Shown: positions 18,809-30,783 of the stretch, piece after piece | How positions within the stretch are numbered: the first letter of the stretch is position 1 | Layout: each line of letters starts with the position of its first letter | DNA from: Thermoleophilaceae bacterium | Lineage (GTDB): Bacteria; Actinomycetota; Thermoleophilia; Solirubrobacterales; Thermoleophilaceae | Direction of reading: 5' to 3' | NCBI GenBank assembly: GCA_030447875.1 | Contig: JAUJOA010000009.1 | Location: 1 to 64,000 of the forward strand | DNA: 64,000 bases | Notes under the pieces: generated by a model | Seen by the model: only the letters and a program-made list of their open reading frames with translations | What the model was told of the DNA's origin: nothing | Databases searched by the model: none | Position numbers and translations under genes: made by a program

Positions 18809-19495
18809 TCAGTTGCGCCGAAGAAGAGATCGCGCTCGGCGCCTAGAGTCAGGCGCTCGCCCCCGCTGATGCGCGGCGACGAATTCGGACAGATAGGGGT
18901 CGACCTCCGCGGCGGTCGTCATGACTCGTTCGCGGCACCCAAATCTTCCTTCCCACCAGAGCGTCTGGACCCGCTCCTCAAGCGTAAGAGACCGGTGGTA
19001 GCCGGCCGGGAAGTGGTCGCTGTCCCGTGCGTGGATAACGTGCGGCTTGAAGACGAACTCGATTTCATCCCCCGAGACGTCGATGAGCCAGTGGTGATGT
19101 GACCACCCCACCCACGGGCCGTGCACCCCGTAGCTCTGCTCCTCCAACCGCGATGGCACCTCGATGTAGCCGGCTTTCGCCACACGATTCATCTCGCTGC
19201 AGACCCATACGGGATCCCTCACGTCCTCGAGGGTGTGAGAGCAGACAACGAAGTCGATTGCGCCGTCCTCGAACGGATATGGCTCGTGGTCGCAGATGTC
19301 CCTGCGTACCCAGCTCCGCGGCCCGAAGCGTTCTTCTCCGGCGCCATCGCGCCCATACAGGCCGCGCGTCTCGTACGGCATGAGGTCCACCACCCAGTCC
19401 GCCCGCGTGAGCGGTCGTGCCCATCCACCGATGTCGAGAACGACGGCGTCGTCACCGACGGTGCTCAGAATCCGGTCGAGGCTCGAGGCCAGCAC
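18809..19495 (-). CDS. Class I SAM-dependent methyltransferase
   Basis: DDAVVLDIGGWARPLTRADWVVDLMPYE...DFVVCSHTLEDVRDPVWVCSEMNRVAKAGYIEVPSR. Confidence 0.78.
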   Translation of the reverse strand: MLASSLDRILSTVGDDAVVLDIGGWARPLTRADWVVDLMPYETRGLYGRDGAGEERFGPRSWVRRDICDHEPYPFEDGAIDFVVCSHTLEDVRDPVWVCSEMNRVAKAGYIEVPSRLEEQSYGVHGPWVGWSHHHWLIDVSGDEIEFVFKPHVIHARDSDHFPAGYHRSLTLEERVQTLWWEGRFGCRERVMTTAAEVDPYLSEFVAAHQRGRAPDSRRRARSLLRRN

Positions 19496-19695
19496 CAGTC
19501 CTCAGCCTAGCGGCGTGGGCCCTGGGAGCGGAGCTGCTCTCGACCCTCGGGAGGCCAGTACCAGGTCTTCTGGATACTTCTTTCCGTCGTTGCCGGAGCC
19601 GCCCCGCCCTGCCGGACGCGTCGAGGGTCACGACGCCGTCGCAGGACTAGGCGCACAGCGGTGTCGGACACCCCTGCTACGCTCGCCGCGTCCGC

Positions 19696-19728
19696 TCCTT
19701 TAACCCGGTCCCGTGAGGCCAGGAAGGT
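19696..19728 (+). promoter_or_regulatory. PyrR-binding RNA element overlapping the pyrR Shine-Dalgarno
   Basis: CTCCTTTAACCCGGTCCCGTGAGGCCAGGAAGG: CCTT/AAGG outer stem, conserved UUUAA and CCGUGAGGCC loop; GTG start at 19737. Confidence 0.8.
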
Positions 19729-19736
19729 GTGCGCAG

Positions 19737-20336
19737 GTGAACGAGAAGGTCGTCCTCGACCGCGAAGAGATGCGGCGCACGCTCGTGCGCATCGCTCACG
19801 AGATCGTCGAGCGAACCGGCGGGACGGACCTGGTCGTGGTGGGCATTCACCGGCGCGGGGCCGTCCTCGGCCGGCGGGTGACTGACCGCGTGAGCGAGCT
19901 GGTCGGGGCTCAGGTGCCGCTCGGGGACCTCGACATCTCCTTCTACCGGGACGATGTGCGCCTCCGCTCGCCCGACGGTCAGCCGGTCGTGCACTCCTCC
20001 CACATCGAGTTTCCGCTCGACGGGATGACCGTCGTGCTGGTCGACGACGTGCTCTACACGGGGCGCACCGTCCGCGCCGCGATCGAGGCGCTGTTCGACT
20101 ACGGGCGGCCGCAGCGTGTCCAGCTCGCGGTGCTCGCCGACCGCGGCCATCGCGAGCTGCCGGTGCGACCGGACTACGTGGGCAAGAACCTCCCAACAGC
20201 GCGCGACGAGCGCGTGAACGTGCGCGTCGAGGAGATGGACGGGCGGGACGAGGTCACGATCTCGTCGGCGCCGCCCGGCGATGCGGCATCGAACGGCGGC
20301 GAACCGACCGCCATCCCGCAGGAGGAGCGCGCATGA
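19737..20336 (+). CDS. pyrR: PyrR, pyr operon regulator/uracil phosphoribosyltransferase
   Basis: RTLVRIAHEIVERTGGTDLVVVGIHRRGAVLGRR...VVLVDDVLYTGRTVRAAIEALFDYGRPQRVQLAVLADRGHRELPVRPDYVGKNLPT. Confidence 0.95.
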   Translation: MNEKVVLDREEMRRTLVRIAHEIVERTGGTDLVVVGIHRRGAVLGRRVTDRVSELVGAQVPLGDLDISFYRDDVRLRSPDGQPVVHSSHIEFPLDGMTVVLVDDVLYTGRTVRAAIEALFDYGRPQRVQLAVLADRGHRELPVRPDYVGKNLPTARDERVNVRVEEMDGRDEVTISSAPPGDAASNGGEPTAIPQEERA

Positions 20337-21295
20337 GAGGCCAGCTGATCTCGATCGACGACCTGACGCGGGGCGACATCGAGCGCATCCTCGGCCGCGC
20401 CGAGAGCTTCGCCGAGGTGTCCGGCAGGGAGATCAAGAAGGTGCCCACACTGCGCGGCCGCACGGTCATCAACCTCTTCTACGAGGCCTCCACGCGCACC
20501 AGCTCCTCGTTCGAGCTGGCGGCCAAGCGCCTCTCGGCCGACCTCCTCAACGTCAAGGCACAGGGATCGGCGGTCGACAAGGGCGAGTCGCTCAAGGACA
20601 CGGTCCAGACGCTGTCCGCCTACGACCCGGCCGCGATCGTCATCCGCTCGCCACACGTGGGCGCTGCGCAGCTCGTTGCGCGCTGGAGTGCCGCCGCGGT
20701 CATCAACGCCGGCGACGGCAAGCGCGAGCATCCGACCCAGGCGCTGCTCGACCTCTACACGCTGCGCCGGCGCGTCGGCTCGCTCGAGGGTCTGAAGGTC
20801 TGGATCGTCGGGGACGTGCTCCACAGCCGCGTGGCCCGGTCGAACATCCTCGCGTTCTCGCGCATGGGCTGCGAGGTCACCGTCTGCGGCCCGCCGACGC
20901 TGATTCCGCGGGAGGTCGAGACGCTCGGCTGCCAGGTGCGCTACTCGCTGGAGGGGATGGGGGAGGCCCACGTCGTGTACGCCCTGCGGATGCAGCTCGA
21001 GCGCATGCGCGGCTCGTTCGTGCCATCGCTTAGGGAATACGCGGCCCGCTTCCAGATCGACGGCCGGCGCCTGTCGCCCCAGCAGCTGCTGATGCATCCG
21101 GGACCGGTCAACCGCGGCGTCGAGCTCGCCGCCGAGGTGATCGACTCCCCACAGGCGCTCATCGAGCAGCAGGTCGAGTCGGGCGTGGTCGTTCGGATGG
21201 CCGTCCTCTACGAGCTGCTGGCGGGCGGCTCCCCCGGTGATGCGGCGCGTGGCGTCCAGCCCGCGGAGGCTGCGACGGAGCCACAGCCGGCGTGA
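20333..21295 (+). CDS. pyrB: Aspartate carbamoyltransferase catalytic subunit
   Basis: NLFYEASTRTSSSFELAAKRL...DGKREHPTQALLDLYTL...LLMHPGPVNRGVELAAEV. Confidence 0.95.
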   Translation: MRGQLISIDDLTRGDIERILGRAESFAEVSGREIKKVPTLRGRTVINLFYEASTRTSSSFELAAKRLSADLLNVKAQGSAVDKGESLKDTVQTLSAYDPAAIVIRSPHVGAAQLVARWSAAAVINAGDGKREHPTQALLDLYTLRRRVGSLEGLKVWIVGDVLHSRVARSNILAFSRMGCEVTVCGPPTLIPREVETLGCQVRYSLEGMGEAHVVYALRMQLERMRGSFVPSLREYAARFQIDGRRLSPQQLLMHPGPVNRGVELAAEVIDSPQALIEQQVESGVVVRMAVLYELLAGGSPGDAARGVQPAEAATEPQPA

Positions 21296-22627
21296 CGCCC
21301 GCGGGCGCAGCGCTCGATCACCGGGAGGCCCCGCCCGGCGAACCTGCTCGTCCGCGGTGCGCACCTCCTCGACCCGCGCGCAGCTCCAGGACTCTCTCGG
21401 CGATCTCTTGATACGCGACGGGCGCATCGCCGAGATCGGCGACCCGGGCGCTCCCGGCGCCGGAGGGCGTCGAGGTGGTCGACGCTGAAGGCCTCCATGC
21501 CTTCCCGCCTTCGTCGACCCGCACGTGCTGCGCACCCCGGGTCGCGAGGACGAGGAGGACGTCGCATCCGGCAGCCGCGCCGCGCCGCGGCGGGCGGCGC
21601 TTCTGCGCCATCCTCGCGATGCCCAACACGTCGCCCGTCGTCGACTCCGCCTCCGTCCTCCAGGCGCTTCGAGAGCAGGCGCGCGGCACGTGCCCACCGG
21701 CTTCCTCGCCGCCATCACCCGCGGCCAGCAGGGGCACGAGCTCACCGAGATGGCCGAGCTGGCCGATGCCGGGGCGGTCGGGTTCACCGACGACGGCTTG
21801 CCGGTCAGCTGGCCGGGGTGCTCCGCCAGGCGCTTCAGTACAGCGGCTCTGCAGGGCGTGCTGGCGCTCCACGAGGAGGACCCCTCGCTGTCGGCCGGCG
21901 GGGTCATGCACGAGGGCGCGGTCTCGGCGCTGCTCGGGTTGGCCGGTATACCGTCGGTCTCGGAGTCGACGATGATCGCCCGCGACACCGCCCTGGCCGG
22001 CTATGAGGGCGGCGGATCCATCCAGCACCTGTCCGCGCGCGAATCGGTGATAGCCGTCGAGCAGGCGAGAGCGGCCGGGGTGGAGGTGACCGCCGAGGGC
22101 CACTCCGCACCATCAGCGCTCACCGACGACGCGGTCCGAGCGCTCGACACCGGTTTCAAGATGAACCCGCCGCTTCGCGCCGACGACGATCGGCTGGCCC
22201 TCATCGACGCGCTTCGCTCCGGAGCGATCGACTGCGTGGCGACCGACCGCCCCGCACTCGCGCGAGGAGAAGGAGCAGCCGTTCGAGCTGGCGCCGATGG
22301 GCGTCACGGGCCTCGAGACCGCCTTCGCCGCCCTCCACACCGACCTCGTGCTGCCCGGGCACCTCGGGCTCGACCTGCTGGTCGAGCGCATGAAGCGCGG
22401 GCGCCGCCGTCTTCGGCCTCGACGCACCTACGCTGCAAGTCGGGGCGCCCGCAGACGTCTGCCTGGCCGATCTGCTCGCGGAGTGGGATGTGGGCGAGGC
22501 CGGCTACGAGAGTCGCTCCACCAACTGCTGCTTCGCCGGCCGCACGCTCACGGGGCGGGTCCGCATGACGATCGCGGCCGGGACGGTCTGCTACCGCGAG
22601 CGCTCCTTCGCGATCGAGGCCGTATGA
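21292..22627 (+). pseudogene. pyrC: Dihydroorotase, multiply frame-disrupted
   Basis: [164 protein letters not shown] spread over three frames. Confidence 0.85.
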
Positions 22628-23760
22628 CGGCCGGTGCGTTCCTGCTGCTGGAGGACGGTGCGCGCTTCGACGGCGAGGCGCCCGTGGGGGCCTCGGCGAC
22701 CGACGCGGCGTGGGCGACGGGGAGGTCGTGTTCAACACCGCGATGTCGGGCTATCAGGAAGCCGTCACCGACCCGAGCTACCGCGGTCAGATCATCGTCT
22801 TCACGTATCCACTGGTGGGCAACTACGGCGTCTCGGCCGGGGCGCAGGAGTCGGACGCCGTCCACGCCCGCGCGGTGGTGATGCGCGAGGCGGTCGACCG
22901 CGAGGACTCGCCCAGCGCGGAGGGCGGCTGGGTCACCTGGCTGCGCGACTGTCGCGTGCCGGCCATCAGCGGGGTGGACACGCGCGCGGTGGTGCGCCAC
23001 ATCCGTGACAAGGGCGCCATGCGCGGAGGAGTGTTCCTGGGAGCCATCGCGGAGTCGGATGCCATGGAGCACGTGCTGGCGGAGGCGCCGATGAGCGGAA
23101 GCGATCTGGCGCGCGAGGTCACTCCGACCGAGCCCGTCCTGCTGGATTCCGACGGGCCGGGGCCGCGGGTGGTCGCGCTCGACACGGGGATCAAGGACTC
23201 GATCGTCGACAACCTGCGCGAACGCGGCGTTCGGCTCGAGCTCCATCCCTGCGGCACGAGCGCCGCCGACGTGCTGGCACGCGAGCCCGACGCCGTCTTC
23301 CTCGCGAACAGCCCCGGGCGACCCCGCGGCGCTCGGCTACATCGTCGACACGGTCCGCGGCCTCGCGGGCAAGGTGCCGGTGTTCGGGATCTGCCTCGGC
23401 CACCAGCTCCTGTGCCGGGCGGTCGGGCTCGAGACGTACAAGCTGCCCTTCGGCCACCGTGGCGCAAACCACCCGGTGAAGGAGCTCGCGAGCGGACGGA
23501 TCGACATCACCTCGCAGAACCACGGCTTCGCGGTCGTGGCGCCCGACGGCGGGCACGCGATCGCCGGCGACGAGCCGGTCCGCTGGGAGACCGACTTCGG
23601 CGCCGCCGAGCTCTCTCACCTGAACCTCTACGACCGCACGGTCGAGGGCCTGGTGCTCCGCGACGTACGCGGCGCAACGGTGCAGCACCACCCCGAGGCG
23701 GGGCCGGGGCCGAATGACGCGAACCATATCTTCGATGAGTTCCTGAGCATGCTCGGATGA
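22627..23760 (+). pseudogene. carA: Carbamoyl-phosphate synthase small subunit, two frame changes
   Basis: [21 protein letters not shown] / [38 protein letters not shown] / VPVFGICLGHQLLCRAVGLETYKLPFGHRGANHPV...SQNHGFAV. Breaks near 22710 and 23325. Confidence 0.9.
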
Positions 23761-23869
23761 GTGGACGGTGGACAGTGCAGAGTGGACAGGCCTGGACGCG
23801 GACGCCGCTGACAGCACCCAGCGCCGCTTGGGCGCGGCACCTGTCCACTGTCGACTGTCCACCGTCCAC
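23761..23869. repeat. Imperfect 30-bp inverted repeat made of GTGGACA/TGTCCAC heptads, between carA and carB
   Basis: Left arm GTGGACGGTGGACAGTGCAGAGTGGACAGG (23761-23790); right arm (23840-23869) reverse complement GTGGACGGTGGACAGTCGACAGTGGACAGG, 27/30 matches. Confidence 0.9.
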
Positions 23870-23878
23870 TACAAGCTG

Positions 23879-26995
<3,117 letters not shown>

Positions 26996-27005
26996 GCGTT
27001 CACCG

Positions 27006-27566
27006 TCAGGTCGAACCGTGGCGGAACGGGAGCTCGCCCGCGACCTCACGCAGCAGCGGCGCATTGGCGTCGCGCTCAGACGGTACGAGCTCGATCGCGG
27101 GCCATTCGATGCCGACGTCCGGATCGTCGTAGGCGATGCCGCGCTCGACGCGTTCGTCGTAGTACGACGAGCACTTGTAGATGACGTCGGCCACATCACT
27201 CAGGACGCAGAAGCCGTGCGCGAACCCGATCGGGCAGTACAGCTGGCGAAGGCCGCGGTCGTCCAGCTCGAAGGACTCCCACTGGCCGAACGTCGCAGAC
27301 CCGTGGCGGACGTCCACGACGACGTCCACGATCGCCCCATGGGCGCAGCGGACCAGCTTGGCCATCCCCGTGCCCACCTGGAAGTGCATCCCCCGAACGA
27401 CCCCGCGGCGTGACCTGGAGTGGTTGTCCTGGACGAACTCCTCGCACACCCCGAGCTCGGCGTAGGCCGCGCGGCGGTAGCTCTCGTGGAAGAACCCGCG
27501 CTCGTCGCCGTGGATCACGGGCTCGATCAGTATCGGACCTTCGAGCCTCGTCTCAACTCTCCGCAT
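27006..27566 (-). CDS. rmlC: dTDP-4-dehydrorhamnose 3,5-epimerase
   Basis: HGDERGFFHESYRRAAYAELGVCEEFVQDNHSRSRRGVVRGMHFQ...VVVDVRHGSATFGQWESFELDDRGLRQLYCPIGFAHGFCVLSDVADVIYKCSSYYD. Confidence 0.92.
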   Translation of the reverse strand: MRRVETRLEGPILIEPVIHGDERGFFHESYRRAAYAELGVCEEFVQDNHSRSRRGVVRGMHFQVGTGMAKLVRCAHGAIVDVVVDVRHGSATFGQWESFELDDRGLRQLYCPIGFAHGFCVLSDVADVIYKCSSYYDERVERGIAYDDPDVGIEWPAIELVPSERDANAPLLREVAGELPFRHGST

Positions 27567-27715
27567 GCTTCCCCTGGTGTCGTCGCAATCGTCTGGCGTA
27601 CTGCACCGGCGGCTGGTGAGGCTAGCTTGTCGCGAACCACCGCTACGATCGGCACCGTGCCTGAGCGATCATCTCTCGGGCTCCTCGATCGTCCGGCCTC
27701 GCCGAGGGTGGCGGC

Positions 27716-28549
27716 TTGAGCGCTTCCGAGCCGAGACCGAGGACGCTGGCGCCGTTCGGCAGACGGCTCGCCGAGGTGACCGCGAACGAGGGCCGGGGAC
27801 CGTATAGGCTGATCTCGGCGCTCGATCGCAACGGCCCGGATGACCCGCGGCCAGGTCAGTTCTACATGCTTGCCACGGCGGCCGGCTGGGGCGGAGTGAG
27901 TGGAGAGCGTCCCTACCTGCCGAGGGCGTTCTCCTTCTGCCGCGTTCGGAACGGGAGCGACGTGCGGCCCACGCTCGACTTCCTCTTGGAGGCCATCGGG
28001 CCGGGCACCGCTCGCCTGGGCGCCGTCGAGCCAGGCGAGGAGATGTGGCTCACCGGGCCGCTCGGAGTTGGCTTCACGCCCCCGAACGGCCGACCGATCC
28101 TCGTGGGAGGGGGGATCGGCGTCGCCCCGATCCTTTGCTTGCACGACGAGCTCGGCACGAGTGTGAGCGTGCTGCTCGGCTTCCGCTCGGGCGCCCATGC
28201 CGCCGTCGCGGCCCTCTTTCCCGGCGAGCCCGCGGTCGTGACCGACGACGGCTCCGTGGGACGACGGGCGCTCGTCACGGAGCTGCTGCGGGAGGAGCTC
28301 GGCGCGGGGGACGACGCCACCGTGTACGCATGCGGCCCGCCGGCCATGCTCGAGGGCGTGCGCGCCATCTGCGCCGAGCGTGAGGTCCCGGCTCAGCTCG
28401 CCCTCGAGTCCGGGATGGCCTGCGGGTTCGGGGCGTGTTACGGCTGCGTCGTGCCCACGCGGCGCGGATTCCTCCGCCTCTGCGTCGATGGCCCGGTTCT
28501 CGACGCCGCCGATCTCGAGAGCGCCATCGGCCCCGGTGCCGGGCATTGA
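27716..28549 (+). CDS. pyrK: Dihydroorotate dehydrogenase electron transfer subunit
   Basis: FAD/NAD-binding ferredoxin reductase-like; C-terminal CGFGACYGCVVPTRRGFLRLCVDGPVLDAADL. Confidence 0.9.
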   Translation: MSASEPRPRTLAPFGRRLAEVTANEGRGPYRLISALDRNGPDDPRPGQFYMLATAAGWGGVSGERPYLPRAFSFCRVRNGSDVRPTLDFLLEAIGPGTARLGAVEPGEEMWLTGPLGVGFTPPNGRPILVGGGIGVAPILCLHDELGTSVSVLLGFRSGAHAAVAALFPGEPAVVTDDGSVGRRALVTELLREELGAGDDATVYACGPPAMLEGVRAICAEREVPAQLALESGMACGFGACYGCVVPTRRGFLRLCVDGPVLDAADLESAIGPGAGH

Positions 28550-29448
28550 GCGGTCCGCTGGACATTTGCGGCATCCGCCTTCGCGGGCCTGTCCTCAACG
28601 GGTCGGGGACCTTCGATGCGATCGCTGCCCGGAGGACGTTCGGCGACGCGCTGCTCGAGGACTTTCCGTTCGACGCCTTCGTCTCCAAGACCATCACGCT
28701 CGCGCCGCGGGAGGGGAATCCGCCTCCCCGGCTCTGGGAGGCCCCGGCGGGGATGATCAACTCGATCGGGCTGCCGAACAAGGGGCTCGAGGGGTTTGTG
28801 CGTCACGACCTTCCCGAGCTGCACGAGCTCCCCGTGCCGCTCGCCGTCTCGGTCATGGGCTTCAGCCGCGACGAGCTGGCCGCGCTGGTCGAGGAGGTCG
28901 GCGCGCGCGAGGAGGTGTCGCTGCTCGAGCTCAACGTGTCATGCCCGAACGTCGAGACCGGCCTCGTCATGGGGGCCGACCCAGCTGAGACCGGGCGGGC
29001 GGTCGAGCGCGTGCGGGCGCGGACCGAGAAGCCGCTGATCGTGAAGCTCACCCCGAACGCCACGGATCCGGCTTCCGTCGGCGCCGCGGCTGAGGCCGCC
29101 GGAGCGGATGCTCTGTCGCTCGTGAACACGCTGAAGGGGATGGCGCTCGACCCGGCCACCGGCCGTCCGTGGCTCGGCACCGGCGCGGGCGGCGTATCGG
29201 GCCCCGCGGTTCGGGCGATCGCGCTGGAGCAGGTTCGAGAGGTGTCCGCGCGAGTGTCGATTCCGGTCATCGGCATGGGCGGGATAGGCAGCGGTCGCGA
29301 CGCCGCCGACTTCCTGCTCGCTGGGGCGGACTGCATCGCCGTCGGCACGGAGAGCTTCCGCGATCCGGCCGCCGGCCGGCGGGTGTCCAGGGAGCTCACG
29401 ATGCTTTCGCGGAACGAGCGGGACTTTTCCCCGCTGCGCGCCGGCTGA
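28546..29448 (+). CDS. pyrD: Dihydroorotate dehydrogenase (class 1B catalytic subunit)
   Basis: LSGPLDICGIRLRGPVLNGSGTFDAIAARRTFG...NSIGLPNKGLEGF...LELNVSCPNVETG; TTG start overlapping the pyrK stop (TTGA). Confidence 0.92.
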   Translation: MSGPLDICGIRLRGPVLNGSGTFDAIAARRTFGDALLEDFPFDAFVSKTITLAPREGNPPPRLWEAPAGMINSIGLPNKGLEGFVRHDLPELHELPVPLAVSVMGFSRDELAALVEEVGAREEVSLLELNVSCPNVETGLVMGADPAETGRAVERVRARTEKPLIVKLTPNATDPASVGAAAEAAGADALSLVNTLKGMALDPATGRPWLGTGAGGVSGPAVRAIALEQVREVSARVSIPVIGMGGIGSGRDAADFLLAGADCIAVGTESFRDPAAGRRVSRELTMLSRNERDFSPLRAG

Positions 29449-29615
29449 CTCTTTCAGACGGGCGCGAACAGAGGCCCAAAGTCCCTGCAAACGCACCCAA
29501 AACCATCAAGTAGCCCGAAGGTGGCTCACGCTGAGGTCGAGGTCCACCTCAATTAGGGCCGAAATTGGAGCTGGGCGGTCTTCCCATCCCAAATCCGTGT
29601 GTAGAATCGCCGCCC

Positions 29616-29960
29616 ATGCCGCCCGCCGCCCAGTCGCCGCCGCGTGCCGCCGGAGTGGCCCCCGAGCGCTCGCTCACGCAGCGCATGGACGCCCTCAAGC
29701 GGGCGAACGACGTGCGGACCGCCCGAGCCAAGCTCAAGCGGGATCTGAAGGGCGGTCGCACGAATATCCACGGGCTCTTGCTCGACCCGCCGGAGTACCT
29801 CCTTACGGCCAAGGTGTTCGATCTCCTGCTTGCGGTCCCGAAGTACGGCCGCGTGAAGGTCAACCGCATTCTCACCCAGTGCCGTATCTCGCCGAGCAAG
29901 ACGATCGGCGGCCTCTCGCAGCGGCAGCGCAACGAGCTCGTGTCGTACCTGCGCCGATAG
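29616..29960 (+). CDS. mihF: Actinobacterial integration host factor
   Basis: RSLTQRMDALKRANDVRTARAKLKRDLKGGRTNIHGLLLDPPEYLLTAKVFDLLLAVPKYGRVKVNRILTQCRISPSKTIGGLSQRQRNEL. Confidence 0.9.
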   Translation: MPPAAQSPPRAAGVAPERSLTQRMDALKRANDVRTARAKLKRDLKGGRTNIHGLLLDPPEYLLTAKVFDLLLAVPKYGRVKVNRILTQCRISPSKTIGGLSQRQRNELVSYLRR

Positions 29961-30532
29961 CGAACGTCCTCGTCATAACCGGCCCGTCGGGGGTCGGGAA
30001 GGGCACCCTGATCCGCGCGCTGCGCGAGCGCATGCCGGGATTGCAGCTCTCGGTCTCGGCGACCACGCGTGCTCCCCGTCCGGCAGAGGAGGACGGCCGC
30101 GACTATCACTTCCTCACGCCGGAGCAGTTCGAGGCCCGGCTCGGCGCCGGTGACTTCCTCGAGCACGCCACCTATGCGGGGAATCGCTACGGCACGCTCA
30201 AGTCGGAGCTCGACCGCGCGAGCGCCGGTGGGCTGGTTCTCGAGATCGAGCTGCAGGGCGCGCGCCAGGTCCGCGAACGGCTCCCCGACGCGCTGCAGGT
30301 CTTCATCGCGCCGCCGTCCCTGGACGCTCTGCGCGCGCGCCTCGTGGGCCGCGGAAGCGACTCGGCGGAGCAGGTCGAGGAGCGCCTGGCAACGGCCGAG
30401 GGTGAGCTGGCCGCCGCGCCGTCGGAGTTCGAGCACGTGGTGGTGAACGACCGCCTCGAAAGCGCGGTCGAGGAGCTCGTCGGGCTGGTCGCTAGGATCT
30501 GGGGTCGGCAACCCCGAGGAGCGCCTCAGTGA
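29957..30532 (+). CDS. gmk: Guanylate kinase (start codon uncertain)
   Basis: NVLVITGPSGVGKGTLIRALRERMPGLQLSVSATTRAPRPAEEDGRDYHFLT; no ATG/GTG/TTG near the P-loop, nearest options ATA 29957 or GTG 29879. Confidence 0.92.
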   Translation: MANVLVITGPSGVGKGTLIRALRERMPGLQLSVSATTRAPRPAEEDGRDYHFLTPEQFEARLGAGDFLEHATYAGNRYGTLKSELDRASAGGLVLEIELQGARQVRERLPDALQVFIAPPSLDALRARLVGRGSDSAEQVEERLATAEGELAAAPSEFEHVVVNDRLESAVEELVGLVARIWGRQPRGAPQ

Positions 30533-30759
30533 TCAAGCCCCGCCTCGACACGCTGCTGGACCGTGTCGACTCCCATTACGCCGTCGTCCTCGTCGCCGCC
30601 AAGCGCGCGCGCCAGATCAACTCGTACTACCACAACCTCGGCGAGGGCACCTTCGACGAGTACCCGCCGCCGATGGTGGAGACGGGCTCGAAGAACTACC
30701 TGAAGATCGCCCTCGAGGAGATCGCCGCCGGCAAGATCAAGTACCGCTACCGCGGGTAG
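30529..30759 (+). CDS. rpoZ: RNA polymerase omega subunit
   Basis: MIKPRLDTLLDRVDSHYAVVLVAAKRARQINSYYHNLGEG...KNYLKIALEEIAAGKIKYRY. Confidence 0.92.
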   Translation: MIKPRLDTLLDRVDSHYAVVLVAAKRARQINSYYHNLGEGTFDEYPPPMVETGSKNYLKIALEEIAAGKIKYRYRG

Positions 30760-30783
30760 CTGACACGAGGCCCCGCGGGCGCC

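Noticed and set aside
20174-21988. 604-aa minus-strand ORF
   Set aside because: Antisense to pyrB/pyrC; no recognisable domain.
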